Shown: one piece after another, positions 46,575-56,781 of the stretch
How positions within the stretch are numbered: the first letter of the stretch is position 1
Layout of the letters: each line of letters opens with the position of its first letter
NCBI GenBank assembly: GCA_958296095.1
Contig: OY282434.1
Span: forward strand, 248,001 to 312,000
Direction of reading: 5' to 3'
Source of the DNA: an uncultured Oligoflexales bacterium
GTDB taxonomy: Bacteria; Bdellovibrionota_B; Oligoflexia; Oligoflexales; JAPPIL01
Length of the DNA: 64,000 bases
Translations under genes and position numbers: made by a program
The notes under the pieces: generated by a model
Databases searched by the model: none
What the model saw: the letters and a program-made list of their open reading frames with translations, nothing else
Told to the model about the DNA's origin: nothing

Positions 46575-48868
46575 TGCGCGCTCTGCTTGCCAACAAACTA
46601 AATATGTTGTTGCCGCTGGTGATCTTGGTCGCTGACCACAGCAGTGCCCGTGCACTTCAGCCTGCGGTGAAAAGAATGCTGGCACGTGACTTGCTTGTCG
46701 CGGTTGAATCTGTGCGCATGATACCTAACGTGCATGTTTCTGCACCCAAAGATCTGTCGCGTCACCTGCTCGACCATCACCAGCAGGCCTTGGCGCTAAG
46801 AATGCAAGAACAGTTAAGATCACGCGATGATATTATGCACGACTATCTTAATGTTTGGCAAGACCCCGCCGCGACAAAAGTCACTGAGCTGGCTACCGCG
46901 GTTTACTCTGTAGTCAAAGATACTGCTGATACTCACGTAGAAAAACACAGTCAAAATAATCACTACAGCCCCTCTTGGCATTGGGGCGCGCATACTGGTG
47001 ATGCCCTAAACACGCTGGGCGATACTGACAGAGCACGTCTGCTTGAACAAAGAATCACTGCCATCATGCAGGTCCGTAATGCAACCGGAGCCCACCAAGA
47101 TAGTGGTGTTGACGTGCTACAAATTTACCGACAGCTAGCCACCAAGCTTAGCGGTGAAGCACTATTGATAATGGAAGACATAGCCATGGCGTTGGTAAAT
47201 TTCCCCCAGCTGAACTTCAAAGTTCCGCCGGAGCTTGCCGAACAAATGTATATCTATATGGATAGCGACGGGGTTAACCTTACTGAATTCAGCGCCGCGT
47301 TCAATAAGCATCTATTAACCACGCTAGTAGCGCAAGACAACACTATCCCACTACGGATTAAGTCAAAGACCATCAACATACTCAGTCTTAATGATGACCC
47401 CACGCCCCAACCTTGGATCTCCTTTAGTGTCGGGAACATCATGCATAATGGGATGTGGTATTACCCCGCGCTTGAACTAGCGCAGCTTATGTTTGATAAA
47501 GGGGTAACGGAAAAGCAATTGCGTGAGCATGTTTTCACGCCGACAATTTTTGCTAAATTATTGGCTAATGAGACGATCACTGAGCCAGAACTAGCGGCTT
47601 GGCAACAGTCCCTGTCTAGAGAAGAACTAACGTCTTTACTCACACAGCTCGGTGTAGCCGCACCCAGCGCGCAAGCGTTGGTAGACGCAACAGCATCCCT
47701 GCTTACGGTGTTGCAGCTGGAAGGCTTTACTCGTGCAACCGCAGCTGGCATGGACTCTAATGCTAAATTTATCACACAGCTTAGAGATATGGTGGCTGCT
47801 GACAGCATGTATGCCCCGCTTGCCAGAGAGATATTGACAGACGCAAATGCATTTAAACCCCAGCGAGGTAAGCGTAAGCGCCGCAAACACAACAAGTCGC
47901 AAACCTCAGCGCTATCAACATTACGCCAGGAATTGCAGGCTGTTGAGGCTAAGATGTTCGTGGCCAGAAAGAACTATCTTAGCACCAGCAGAGACTATCT
48001 GCTCTATAGTTTTGTCGTCAACGGGGATGCCACCCTGTTCAAAATTGGTCAAGCAAACTTCAGAGACTATGTCGCTGATGGCAAAAACGCCGACGTTGAA
48101 CTGCTGGTAGCACAAGAATTGGTGGGGATGGTTGCGACCCGACAGGCTGAGCAGATCGAGATTGTGACTCTGATGCAGCGTGACGGCATGTCTGCCTCAG
48201 CCCTGTTGGCGGTCATGCTTGAATTTTACGGGGCACGTGGCAGTAACGAACTGCGTGCTGCCACTGCGGCTGAGCTCGATGGCATTGCCGCGGCGGGACC
48301 GGAGGGGTGGCTGAAACTATTGACAGGGCCGCGTTCAGGCACCCAGCTGACCCAATTAATCTTGCCCGCACTGGAGGAGGCAGATGCACGCATCAACGTT
48401 CACAAACACATACCACGTACAGAAGTACCCCGTCGTGATCAGCCAGTCATGCAGGAAAAAAACACGGCCCCAGAGCAGCCCGCGCCTGCAGAACAAAAAC
48501 TTGCCCGCCGCGTTACAAAGCTAGCAGCACGGATAGGACGAGCAGAATTGCCACCCGATATCCCGATGTGGTTGCGTTTGCGCGCCCTTATCAACTATGC
48601 AGATACTACCGCGGCGGAGTTGGTTGGCAGGGCAACCATGCACAACATCGACTCCGCCCGCCTGACGGACCTGCTCTCGCCTGAGAGTGAGGCCCTACCG
48701 ACCTATGCTGAATTGCAGACCTTGCGCACGACTTTGTTGGCACTGCACACCCCGAAAAAGAAAAAACGCAGACAGGAAGGCCGTTTCGTGCGCCGTGCTC
48801 GTAACGAGAGTTTGCAAAATATAGAAAAAGAGATAAATGCGCAGCTGAGACTTGTTGGCAAACCTTAA
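46574..48868 (+). CDS. Large exported protein of unknown function, paralog 2
   Basis: 764 residues from ATG 46574 (TAATG overlap). Signal-like start MRALLANKLNMLLPLVILVADHSSA. Collinear with paralog 1: WHWGAHTGDALNTLGD, MALVNFPQLNFKVP, MWYYPALELAQLMFDKGVTEKQLREHVFTP, LTSLLTQLG and RIGRAELPPDIPMWLRLRALINY match it in order, so the pair arose by tandem duplication. A lysine-rich patch (KPQRGKRKRRKHNKSQT) matches KPQRTANKKGKRKRKIKTP of paralog 1 in place and character. No enzyme motif, membrane segment or known domain is evident. The speA gene starts 12 bases after the stop. Confidence 0.85.
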   Translation: MRALLANKLNMLLPLVILVADHSSARALQPAVKRMLARDLLVAVESVRMIPNVHVSAPKDLSRHLLDHHQQALALRMQEQLRSRDDIMHDYLNVWQDPAATKVTELATAVYSVVKDTADTHVEKHSQNNHYSPSWHWGAHTGDALNTLGDTDRARLLEQRITAIMQVRNATGAHQDSGVDVLQIYRQLATKLSGEALLIMEDIAMALVNFPQLNFKVPPELAEQMYIYMDSDGVNLTEFSAAFNKHLLTTLVAQDNTIPLRIKSKTINILSLNDDPTPQPWISFSVGNIMHNGMWYYPALELAQLMFDKGVTEKQLREHVFTPTIFAKLLANETITEPELAAWQQSLSREELTSLLTQLGVAAPSAQALVDATASLLTVLQLEGFTRATAAGMDSNAKFITQLRDMVAADSMYAPLAREILTDANAFKPQRGKRKRRKHNKSQTSALSTLRQELQAVEAKMFVARKNYLSTSRDYLLYSFVVNGDATLFKIGQANFRDYVADGKNADVELLVAQELVGMVATRQAEQIEIVTLMQRDGMSASALLAVMLEFYGARGSNELRAATAAELDGIAAAGPEGWLKLLTGPRSGTQLTQLILPALEEADARINVHKHIPRTEVPRRDQPVMQEKNTAPEQPAPAEQKLARRVTKLAARIGRAELPPDIPMWLRLRALINYADTTAAELVGRATMHNIDSARLTDLLSPESEALPTYAELQTLRTTLLALHTPKKKKRRQEGRFVRRARNESLQNIEKEINAQLRLVGKP

Positions 48869-48880
48869 AGTTAGTGAGAG

Positions 48881-50788
48881 ATGCCTAACCTAAGCCAAAT
48901 CGAGCAAGCCAGGCGTGACTACAACATCGACGAGTGGGGGGCGGGCTATTTTGGCATCGACGATCGTGGCTTCGTGGAGTGCTATCCGACTGGTAGACGC
49001 GCACAGGCAGTGGTGCTGCACGATGTCGTCACGCGGGCGCGGCAGCGTGGCATTCACCCGCCGTTGATTATCCGCTTCCCGCAAGTTATCGCCTCGCAGC
49101 TACTGCGGCTGGAGCAGGCTTTCCAGCGGGCAATTCGTGAGTTTGACTATCGGGGGCGGCACTTCGGGGTCTTCCCGTTCAAGGTCAATCAGCGGCGGGA
49201 GTTCATCGATGCCGTCATTGAGTGTGGGGCGCAATACGATTATGGCTTGGAGGTAGGCAGCAAGTCGGAGTTGATTGCCGCGATCAGCTACCCACTGTCG
49301 GCGCGGGCCTTGCTGGTGTGCAATGGCTTCAAGGACGAGGAGTTCGTCACCATGGCATGCTTGGCCGCCGAGATGGGCAAGAATGTGGTGCTGGTCATCG
49401 AAGGCCCTGACGAACTGCAGATCTTGCTGAACAAGTTGCGGCAGCAGCGGGTTACGGCACAGATTGGCATTCGCACTCGCCTGTATAGCAAGGGGTCGGG
49501 TAAGTGGGAAAACAGCTCTGGCTCTGGTTCAAAATTTGGCCTGACCATCATTGAACTGCTTGATTGCCTGAAAACCCTGCAACAAGAAGGGCATACCGAT
49601 AAGGTGACGATGCTGCATCTACACATCGGTTCACAGATTACGGAAATTAAAAAATTCAAAACGGCACTGAAGGAAGCGGCGCGCATCTACAGCAAAATTG
49701 TGCGTATGGGCTTCACGGCGGTCAAGTATCTAGATATCGGTGGTGGCGTGGGGGTTGACTATGATGGCAGCAAGACCTCGTCGCAGTTCAGTGCCAACTA
49801 TGTGTTGCAGGAGTTTGTCAATGATGCCGTCTACGTTATCGGGCAAGTGTGCCGTGATGAGAACGTGGCCACGCCTGATATTGTTACGGAGAGTGGCAGA
49901 ATTATTGCCGCCTACCATTCGTTGGTGGTCACCGACATTCGTGAGGTGCAAGCTCCGTCGGCGGCGAGTGCCAATTGGACGCAGGTCGATCACCGCGAGA
50001 CAGAGCGTTGTTTGGTAGAGCTGCGCTATATTTACGACAATATTAACGCCAAGAACTACGCCGAGTATTACCACGATGCCATCGAGTATCACGAAGAACT
50101 CGCGACGCTGTTCAACCTGGGTTATCTCGATCTCGAAGCACGCGGTTGCGGTGAGGAACTGTTTCAAGAAATTTGCCGTAAGGCCTTGTCTTTTTCCGTG
50201 CGGCAGAAATACTCCGTGGCTGAATTTAAATTTTTGCGGCAGCGTTTTGTCAGCAAGTATCTCGCTAATTTTTCCGTCTTCCAATCCATTCCTGATGCCT
50301 GGTCGATCGGGCAGCTCTTTCCCGTCATGCCTCTGTCGCGCCATCATGAATGTCCGACGCACGAGGCTAACATCGTTGATATTACCTGTGATTCCGATGG
50401 CTGCCTCGCCCAGTTTATCGACTGCAAGGCCATCAAATCCGTGCTCGGCTTGCATTCGCCCTCAAGTGACCCCTATTATCTTGGTTTTTTTCTCGTCGGT
50501 GCCTACCAAGAGAGTCTCGCCAGTGAGCACAACCTGTTCGGTGCTACCCATGAGGTTGAGGTTAGCGTCGCGCCCGATGGCAGCTATGATATTGCCAAAA
50601 TAACCGCAGGTGACACGATTACCGAACTGCTTGAAAGCCGCAACTACCATCGCAAAACGCTGGTTGCCAGTTTCCTCAAGCAGGTTGAGAGATTACAGTC
50701 TAACGGCACTCTCGACCCCAGCCGCGGCAGTGAAATTATCCGCGACCTCAAGACCTGCATGAAATCATACCCTTACCTCAGTAGTTGA
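48881..50788 (+). CDS. speA: Biosynthetic arginine decarboxylase
   Basis: 635 residues, the usual length. It makes agmatine, the entry to putrescine and spermidine. PLP Lys101 is in GVFPFKVNQRREF; HLHIGSQI, YLDIGGGVGVDYDGS and the C-terminal CDSDGCLAQFID and PYYLGFFLVGAYQE are classic. ATG 48881 follows the paralog pair by 12 bases, so it may be read from the same message. It has no adjacent agmatinase. The methylthioadenosine made by later polyamine steps could feed mtnP at 11.1 kb. Confidence 0.96.
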   Translation: MPNLSQIEQARRDYNIDEWGAGYFGIDDRGFVECYPTGRRAQAVVLHDVVTRARQRGIHPPLIIRFPQVIASQLLRLEQAFQRAIREFDYRGRHFGVFPFKVNQRREFIDAVIECGAQYDYGLEVGSKSELIAAISYPLSARALLVCNGFKDEEFVTMACLAAEMGKNVVLVIEGPDELQILLNKLRQQRVTAQIGIRTRLYSKGSGKWENSSGSGSKFGLTIIELLDCLKTLQQEGHTDKVTMLHLHIGSQITEIKKFKTALKEAARIYSKIVRMGFTAVKYLDIGGGVGVDYDGSKTSSQFSANYVLQEFVNDAVYVIGQVCRDENVATPDIVTESGRIIAAYHSLVVTDIREVQAPSAASANWTQVDHRETERCLVELRYIYDNINAKNYAEYYHDAIEYHEELATLFNLGYLDLEARGCGEELFQEICRKALSFSVRQKYSVAEFKFLRQRFVSKYLANFSVFQSIPDAWSIGQLFPVMPLSRHHECPTHEANIVDITCDSDGCLAQFIDCKAIKSVLGLHSPSSDPYYLGFFLVGAYQESLASEHNLFGATHEVEVSVAPDGSYDIAKITAGDTITELLESRNYHRKTLVASFLKQVERLQSNGTLDPSRGSEIIRDLKTCMKSYPYLSS

Positions 50789-50799
50789 GTTAGTTAGCC

Positions 50800-51492
50800 C
50801 CTGCCGCCGTTGTCTTGGCGAGGCGCAGACCTGGAGCTAGCAAGCGGCAAGGAAGCCGCGTGCAACCCGACCTCAACAGGTATAGGCACATGCCTTGTGC
50901 AAAAAAATAAACTGAACGCAATAGCAGGAGATCAGAGCACAAGAAGCGAGCTAGCAAGCGAGCGATATAGAAAGCCGCAGCGCAGCGAACGGTCTCCCCG
51001 TGCCATTCATGGAGCTCTTGGTGGGCAAGAGGTGGGGGCAACCGCGAGAAGGCTTGGGGGCAAGGACACCACTTAGCACAAGTCTCCGTTGTCTTGGCAC
51101 GGCACAGACCTACCGAGAAACTCTCCCCTGAGATAGGTGCAAGCACATGCCTTGTGCAAAAAAATAATCTGAATGCAATCGCGAGAGGTCTGAGGACAGG
51201 GAGCGAGCTAGGAAGCGAGCGTTACAAAGAGCCGCAGCGCAGCGAACGGTCTCTCCCTGCCGTTCATGGAGCTCTTGGTGGGCAAGCCTAAACGTAACCG
51301 CCGAGGGGCTAAAGGACAAGCCTGATCGCAATACAGGGAGATCTGATGACAAAGAGCGAGCTAGGAAGCGAGCGTTACAAAAAAGCAGCGTAGCGAGCGA
51401 AGCGAGCTAGGAAGCGAGCGTTACAAAAAGCAGCGTAGCGAGCGAAGCGAGCGGAGCTAGGAAGCGGCAAAGAGCAGCGTAGCGAGCGTTAG
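50800..51492. repeat. Repeat island 7 (minus orientation, no gene)
   Basis: Lies between the convergent 3' ends of speA and yebC. All modules are in minus orientation. It holds two 3' halves of A units (about 50870-50912 and 51111-51169), each fused to a C unit at CTGAA(C/T)GC, and two 5' pieces with the recurrent junction to D units (50989-51025 and 51246-51283). E units at 50805-50830 and 51083-51105 and D units to 51492 complete it. No A unit here is full length. Confidence 0.88.
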
Positions 51493-52218
51493 TTAGCTCA
51501 GATTGACGTTGTGGTAAATTTCCTGCACATCGTCGAGGTCTTCAAGCTGAGCGACGAGTTTGGTAATCGTCTCCGCCTGCGCGGTGCTGACAGTGATAGG
51601 GTCTTTGGCAACATAGACCAGCGCGCCAAGCTGCGGGGGCACGTTAAAATTTTCCAGTGCCTGCTGTAGTGCCGCGAAAGTTTTGGGATCGCAACTCACT
51701 GCCAACCTATCGGCGGCTTCTTCGACATCGTCAGCGCCATGTTCGACCGCGGCATCCACAAACTTATCGTAATCCTTGATCTCGCGGCGTGGATAGACGA
51801 GCAAGCCAACCCGCTCAAACATCCACGCCACCGCGCCATCGTTGCCAAGATTACCGCCGTGGCGGGTGAAGACATGACGCACCTCGCCGACGGTGCGGTT
51901 GGTGTTGTCGGTCAAGCACTGCACGATAAAGGCACTGCCTGCCGTGGCAAAGGCTTCGTAAATTTTTTCACTGTAGTTGCTGCCATCCTGTTCACCCGCG
52001 GCTTTCTTGATGGCACGGTTGATGTTGTCGCTGGGCATGTTCGCGGCCCGTGCCTTAGCCAACACTAAACGCAAACGGGGATTGCTATCAGCATCCTCGC
52101 CGCCCAGCCGCACGGCCACAGCCAGCTCTCGGGAAATTTTAGAAAATATTTTGCTGCGTCTGACATCCTGTGCACCCTTGCGATGCTGAATGTTCTTCCA
52201 CTTGCTATGCCCCGCCAT
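51493..52218 (-). CDS. yebC: YebC/PmpR-family protein
   Basis: 241 residues from ATG 52218, where the invariant MAGHSKWKNIQHRKGAQD begins; the frame is open to 52248. VARSKIF-type region, GGEDADSNPRLRLVLAKARAANMP and the C-terminal acidic domain are as in the family. YebC proteins act as transcription regulators in some species and as ribosome-associated factors for difficult proline motifs in others. It follows gcvP by 64 bases and may share its message. A D unit begins four bases after its stop. Confidence 0.96.
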   Translation of the reverse strand: MAGHSKWKNIQHRKGAQDVRRSKIFSKISRELAVAVRLGGEDADSNPRLRLVLAKARAANMPSDNINRAIKKAAGEQDGSNYSEKIYEAFATAGSAFIVQCLTDNTNRTVGEVRHVFTRHGGNLGNDGAVAWMFERVGLLVYPRREIKDYDKFVDAAVEHGADDVEEAADRLAVSCDPKTFAALQQALENFNVPPQLGALVYVAKDPITVSTAQAETITKLVAQLEDLDDVQEIYHNVNLS

Positions 52219-52282
52219 TAGCTCAACACTCCCTGTAGGGGCTGACAACGACCACAGCTAACTACAACCTGCTGAAATGCAA

Positions 52283-55141
52283 TCATGGCGCGACCTCCTG
52301 CTGGTCTAAACCGCCGTGAAAATTACGATCCCCATAGGCATGATCGACTTTGTTGACGGCGGGCCAGAACTTGTGAGTGCGCAAATAGGTGAGCGGATAA
52401 AAGGCAACCTGTTTGCTGTACGGGCGTGTCCAGCTGTCCACCATACAATCAGCCAGTGTGTGTGGTGCGTGCACCAACGGGTTATCGTCCCGCGGTAACT
52501 CGCCCGCGGCAATGGCATTAATTTCACCACGAATAGCAATCATTGCCGCACAAAAGCGCTCAATTTCAGCTAGGCTCTCACTCTCGGTCGGTTCGATCAT
52601 CAACGTCTGTGCTACGGGCCAAGACATCGTCGGACTGTGAAAACCATAATCCATCAAACGCCGCGCAATATCGCTGACATCGAGCCCTATGGTCTTAAAC
52701 GGACGACAGTCAACGATACACTCGTGAGCGACGAGACCGTTACGCCCCCGAAATAAAATGTCGTAGTGCGGGGTGAGGCGCAGGGCGAGGTAATTGGCGT
52801 TGAGAATGGCAATCTGTGTCGCTCGCCGCAAGCCTGCGCTACCCATGAGTTGCAAGTAGGCCCACGAAATCATGAAAATACCCGCACTGCCATGGGGGGC
52901 CGAAGCTAGCGCGTGGCTGGCTTTATCCCCCGTCGCCAAGGGGTCACCAGGCAGATAGGCAGCAAGATGCTCCGCCGCCGCAACAGGCCCGACCCCAGGC
53001 CCGCCGCCGCCGTGGGGAATACAGAACGTCTTGTGCAAATTGAGGTGCAACACGTCTGCACCAAAATCGCCAGGGCGCGCCAAGCCTACCAAGGCATTCA
53101 TGTTCGCCCCGTCGAGATAGACCTGCCCGCCATGCGTATGCACGATGTCACACACGGCGACGATATTGTCGTCAAAAACTCCATGCGTCGAAGGGTAGGT
53201 AATCATCAAAGCCGCCAGCTGGTCGTGATACTGCTCCGTCTTGGCACGCAAATCAGCCGCGTCGATGCTGCCATCGCGGTCACAAGCGACTGCGACCGTG
53301 CGCAAGCCTGCCATCGCCGCGCTGGCAGGATTCGTGCCATGGGCCGAGGCGGGAATTAAGCACACCTCACGTTGCCCTTGCCCCTGTGCCGCATGATAAT
53401 TCCTAATCGCCAACAAGCCTGCTAATTCCCCCTGTGAACCAGCATTAGGTTGCAAGGAAACCGCAGGCAAGCCGCTGATCTCTGCGAGCATCTGTTGCAG
53501 TTCGGCGATGAGTTGCCGATAACCTTGCGTCTGCTGGGCCGGGGCGTAGGGATGCAGGGCACTGAACTGCGGCCAACTGACAGGTTGTAGTTCTGCCGCA
53601 CTGTTCAGCTTCATCGTGCATGAACCGAGCGGAATCATCGACTGCACCAAGGAGATGTCCTTGCTGACGAGGCGATTGACAAAACGCACAAACTCCGTCT
53701 CGGTCTGATAGTTGTTGAACACGGCATGCGTCATAAAATCCTGCGCCCGCCACTGCTGTGCCGCACTCTCGCGCGCGGCTTGCTGTTGCAAGTCTTGCCA
53801 ATTGAGCTCGGACTGGGGGGCGAACAATGCCACCAGCTCCTGCACATCTGCGACGGTGGTCAAGGCATTGAGCGTGATGCCGATTTTATGTTCAACATCG
53901 GTGCGCAAATTTATCCGCTGCTGCTGGGCACGTTGCAAGACTGCTTGGCGTGACGCGTCAGGCATGGCAATGGTCAAGGTGTCAAAACAACTGGCATTGC
54001 TGATAGTGAGCGGCCCTAACTTCTGGCCACGTGCTAGCTCCAGTAAAGCCCTACGCAGCAGTAGGGTTAGCTCATTGATGCGCGTGGCTTCGGTGCGCAA
54101 ACGCGCCGCGCCCTGATAGACGGCATAGAGCGCGGCAACCACGGCAGGCAGTACCTGGGCGGTGCAGATGTTGCTAGTCGCCTTCTCGCGTCGAATGTGC
54201 TGTTCCCGCGTCTGTAGCGCCATACGCAAGGCCGGGCCACCGCGCTTGTCTTTGGTTACGCCGATAAGCCGGCCCGGGACGCTACGCAGCAATGTTTTGC
54301 GGGTTGCCAAGTAGGCAGCATGCGGCCCGCCAAAGAACAGCGGCAAGCCAAAGCGTTGCGTCGATCCAATCGCAATGTCTGTGCCACAAGCAGCGGGTGG
54401 TGGCAGCAAGGTTAGGGCAAAGAGGTCGGCACTGGTAATGGCAAGTGCCTCGACTGCGTGCAGCGCCTTGTTGAAGTTTGACAAATTGGGAATTGTGCCG
54501 TCAGCACAGGGATATTGTAAAATGCCGCCGCAAAAAGTTGCATCAAGACTTACCTGCGTATGCTCGCCGATGATCAGCTCGATGCCGCGTGGTGCAGCTC
54601 TGGTTTGTAGCACCGCCAGTGTTTGCGGAAAAAGCTGGCTGTCGGCAAAGAACTTGCGCCGCCGCTGGCGATGGTGAGTGAAGGCCATGTTCATTGCCTC
54701 CGCCGCGGCAGAGCTCTCATCGAGCAGCGAAGCGTTGGCGATTTCCAAGGCCGTTAGATCCATCACTAGTTGCTGAAAAATTAGCAATGCTTCAAGCCTG
54801 CCTTGTGATAACTCCGCCTGATAGGGTGTGTAGGCCGTATACCAGCGCGGGTCTTCGAGCACGTTGCGGGTGATAACCGCGGGGGTAACGACAGGGTTGT
54901 AGCCCAAGCCAATATAAGTCTTGGCACAGACGTTGCGGTCAGCGATGGTGCGCAGAGCCTCGTGCAACTGTGCTTCCGACAAAGGCGCAGTCTCAGCCAA
55001 GGGCGTGCCGAGCAGCGCCGCGGGCAGTGCGGCACGGCTAAGCTCGTCGAGCGAGGCATAGTGCAATGCCGTGAGCATTTTCTTGATCTCCGCCGCACCG
55101 ACACCGATATGACGACTGCTGAAGTCGTGATGGTGTGGCAT
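52283..55141 (-). CDS. gcvP: Glycine dehydrogenase (decarboxylating), single chain
   Basis: 952 residues, the one-chain P protein. It decarboxylates glycine with PLP and passes aminomethyl to the lipoyl arm of GcvH. SRHIGVGAAEIKKML at the start, GGPHAAYLATRK and the PLP lysine region HLNLHKTFCIPHGGGGPGVG are intact. Its ATG shares a base with the gcvH stop (TGATG). Together with gcvT and gcvH it makes a complete glycine cleavage set except for the general lipoamide dehydrogenase. Confidence 0.98.
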   Translation of the reverse strand: MPHHHDFSSRHIGVGAAEIKKMLTALHYASLDELSRAALPAALLGTPLAETAPLSEAQLHEALRTIADRNVCAKTYIGLGYNPVVTPAVITRNVLEDPRWYTAYTPYQAELSQGRLEALLIFQQLVMDLTALEIANASLLDESSAAAEAMNMAFTHHRQRRRKFFADSQLFPQTLAVLQTRAAPRGIELIIGEHTQVSLDATFCGGILQYPCADGTIPNLSNFNKALHAVEALAITSADLFALTLLPPPAACGTDIAIGSTQRFGLPLFFGGPHAAYLATRKTLLRSVPGRLIGVTKDKRGGPALRMALQTREQHIRREKATSNICTAQVLPAVVAALYAVYQGAARLRTEATRINELTLLLRRALLELARGQKLGPLTISNASCFDTLTIAMPDASRQAVLQRAQQQRINLRTDVEHKIGITLNALTTVADVQELVALFAPQSELNWQDLQQQAARESAAQQWRAQDFMTHAVFNNYQTETEFVRFVNRLVSKDISLVQSMIPLGSCTMKLNSAAELQPVSWPQFSALHPYAPAQQTQGYRQLIAELQQMLAEISGLPAVSLQPNAGSQGELAGLLAIRNYHAAQGQGQREVCLIPASAHGTNPASAAMAGLRTVAVACDRDGSIDAADLRAKTEQYHDQLAALMITYPSTHGVFDDNIVAVCDIVHTHGGQVYLDGANMNALVGLARPGDFGADVLHLNLHKTFCIPHGGGGPGVGPVAAAEHLAAYLPGDPLATGDKASHALASAPHGSAGIFMISWAYLQLMGSAGLRRATQIAILNANYLALRLTPHYDILFRGRNGLVAHECIVDCRPFKTIGLDVSDIARRLMDYGFHSPTMSWPVAQTLMIEPTESESLAEIERFCAAMIAIRGEINAIAAGELPRDDNPLVHAPHTLADCMVDSWTRPYSKQVAFYPLTYLRTHKFWPAVNKVDHAYGDRNFHGGLDQQEVAP

Positions 55142-55527
55142 CAGCCTTCTTCCTGCACGAGATATTTCTGGTAGCTGAGGGCATCGAGTAAGTTGCCTGT
55201 ATCGGCAGCAGTTGCTTTGACTTTGATCAACCAGCCCTTGCCATACGGGTCGTCCTGCACAATCTCCGGATCTTGCATCACCTCCTCGTTGACGGCGAGG
55301 ATTTCTCCATTGCGAGGCATGTAGAGGTCGGAGACGGTCTTGACCGATTCGACCGTGCCGAAAGATTCTCGAGCCGCAAAGTTGTCGCCGACAGCAGGCA
55401 GTTCCAGATAGACGATGTCGCCCAACTGCTCAACCGCATAGGCACTGATACCCACGCTAAACTCATCGCTGTCGTCGGAAAGCCATTCGTGATCCTTGGT
55501 GAAAAAGAGATGGCGGGGAAATTCCAT
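55141..55527 (-). CDS. gcvH: Glycine cleavage system H protein
   Basis: 128 residues. Lipoyl attachment is at Lys63 in FGTVESVKTVSDLYMP; HEWLS and LGDIVYLELPAVG are conserved. It shuttles the aminomethyl group from GcvP to GcvT. It sits 2 bases after gcvT and overlaps gcvP. Confidence 0.97.
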   Translation of the reverse strand: MEFPRHLFFTKDHEWLSDDSDEFSVGISAYAVEQLGDIVYLELPAVGDNFAARESFGTVESVKTVSDLYMPRNGEILAVNEEVMQDPEIVQDDPYGKGWLIKVKATAADTGNLLDALSYQKYLVQEEG

Positions 55528-55529
55528 AA

Positions 55530-56621
55530 CTACTGCTCCTTAGTCTTCGTCTTATAATGAGGTTTGTCAACTATGACGGCCTCGTAGTGTTGGCCACGTA
55601 TCGCGACACAAAATTCATCACCGCTCTGCATCGCCATATTCGTCAACAGTGCCAGCCCACCACAGCCTCCCACACTAGGCAAAATCGAGCCACTCGTCAC
55701 CCGTCCGTGTTTTTTCTTGCCTACCACAATCTCCATGCCCGCACGAGGATAGCCTCGTGCACGCATTCGAAACGCGACCAGCTGCCGTTTTCTGCCTGCT
55801 TGTTTTGATTTTAGCAAAGGTATTTTACCAATGAAATCCTTGGCATTGAGTTTTACCGCCCACCCTAGTCCTGCCTCGTAGGGATTGATGTCGGCATCGA
55901 TGTCGTTGCCATAGAGGGGAAAACAGGCTTCGAGTCGCAACGTATCCCTGGCGGCAAAACCAATCGCCGTCAACTCATCACCACCTGCCAGCAATGCCTG
56001 CCACACCGATGCAGCAAGCTTGCGCGGCACGTATAACTCGTAGCCATGTTCGCCCGTGTAGCCTGTGCGTGCCACGTAGAAGGACGGGCTGGAATCTCGC
56101 ACGGCAGCAATGCCCATACGTGCTAGCGGGGGGCAGTCGCCATGTATGTGCAGCGCCGCCAGATACTGGTCGCTGGCAGGGCCTTGCAGGGCGAATTGGC
56201 AATAGTCCTGCGAGCAGTCACTGACTGCGGTGGTGGCGAGATCATGGTGCGAAGATATATGCTCAAAACACTTGCGGGTATTGGCAGCATTAACGCACAA
56301 CAAAAAGTGCGTTGCCGTGAGGCGGTAGAGGATAAGATCGTCGATGAACCCGCCGCGCGCGTTGAGCATGGCGGTATACTGACCTTGCCCGTTCTGCAGT
56401 CGTTCAACATCGTTGATCGTCAATCGTTGTAGCAGTGCCAAGGCCCCTTTGCCCTCGACCACCAGCTCACCCATGTGGCTGACATCAAACAGGCCACAGT
56501 GCTGTCGCACCTGACGGTGCTCGTCCAACGCGGAACGATAGCGCAAGGGTACCTGCCAGTCGCCGAACGCCACCATCCTCGCACCCAGCTCAAGATGTAG
56601 ATCGTGCAGAGGCAGCCGCAA
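55530..56621 (-). CDS. gcvT: Aminomethyltransferase (glycine cleavage T protein)
   Basis: 363 residues. It transfers the methylene group to tetrahydrofolate and releases ammonia. The start LHDLHLELGARMVAFGDWQVP, FDVSHMGELVVEGKGAL, GYTGEHGYELYVP and GLGWAVKL are the family marks. It is the first gene of the gcvTHP(-yebC) run. I looked upstream (56622-56781) for a glycine riboswitch and saw none. Confidence 0.97.
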   Translation of the reverse strand: MRLPLHDLHLELGARMVAFGDWQVPLRYRSALDEHRQVRQHCGLFDVSHMGELVVEGKGALALLQRLTINDVERLQNGQGQYTAMLNARGGFIDDLILYRLTATHFLLCVNAANTRKCFEHISSHHDLATTAVSDCSQDYCQFALQGPASDQYLAALHIHGDCPPLARMGIAAVRDSSPSFYVARTGYTGEHGYELYVPRKLAASVWQALLAGGDELTAIGFAARDTLRLEACFPLYGNDIDADINPYEAGLGWAVKLNAKDFIGKIPLLKSKQAGRKRQLVAFRMRARGYPRAGMEIVVGKKKHGRVTSGSILPSVGGCGGLALLTNMAMQSGDEFCVAIRGQHYEAVIVDKPHYKTKTKEQ

Positions 56622-56699
56622 GCCGACCTCCTATTTGCTATTAGAGATTAGTTCCACCTGCCAAGATACTACGACAGCCGCCTGACAGGAATAAAAATG

Positions 56700-56711
56700 T
56701 GCCAAGTGGCA
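56700..56711 (-). terminator. Small hairpin with T run after the unknown exported gene
   Basis: TGCCA/TGGCA with a two-base loop; on the minus strand it is followed by CATTTTTATT. Short, but placed to end transcription of the gene at 56782 before gcvT. Confidence 0.4.
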
Positions 56712-56781
56712 AAACTTTATCCCGACTTCTGCTTGCCTATGCTCGTCCCTCCCGCTAGCGACCTGACCCTAGCACAATGCT

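Noticed and set aside
56622..56781. Glycine riboswitch before gcvT
   Set aside because: None of the conserved aptamer core could be found on the minus strand.
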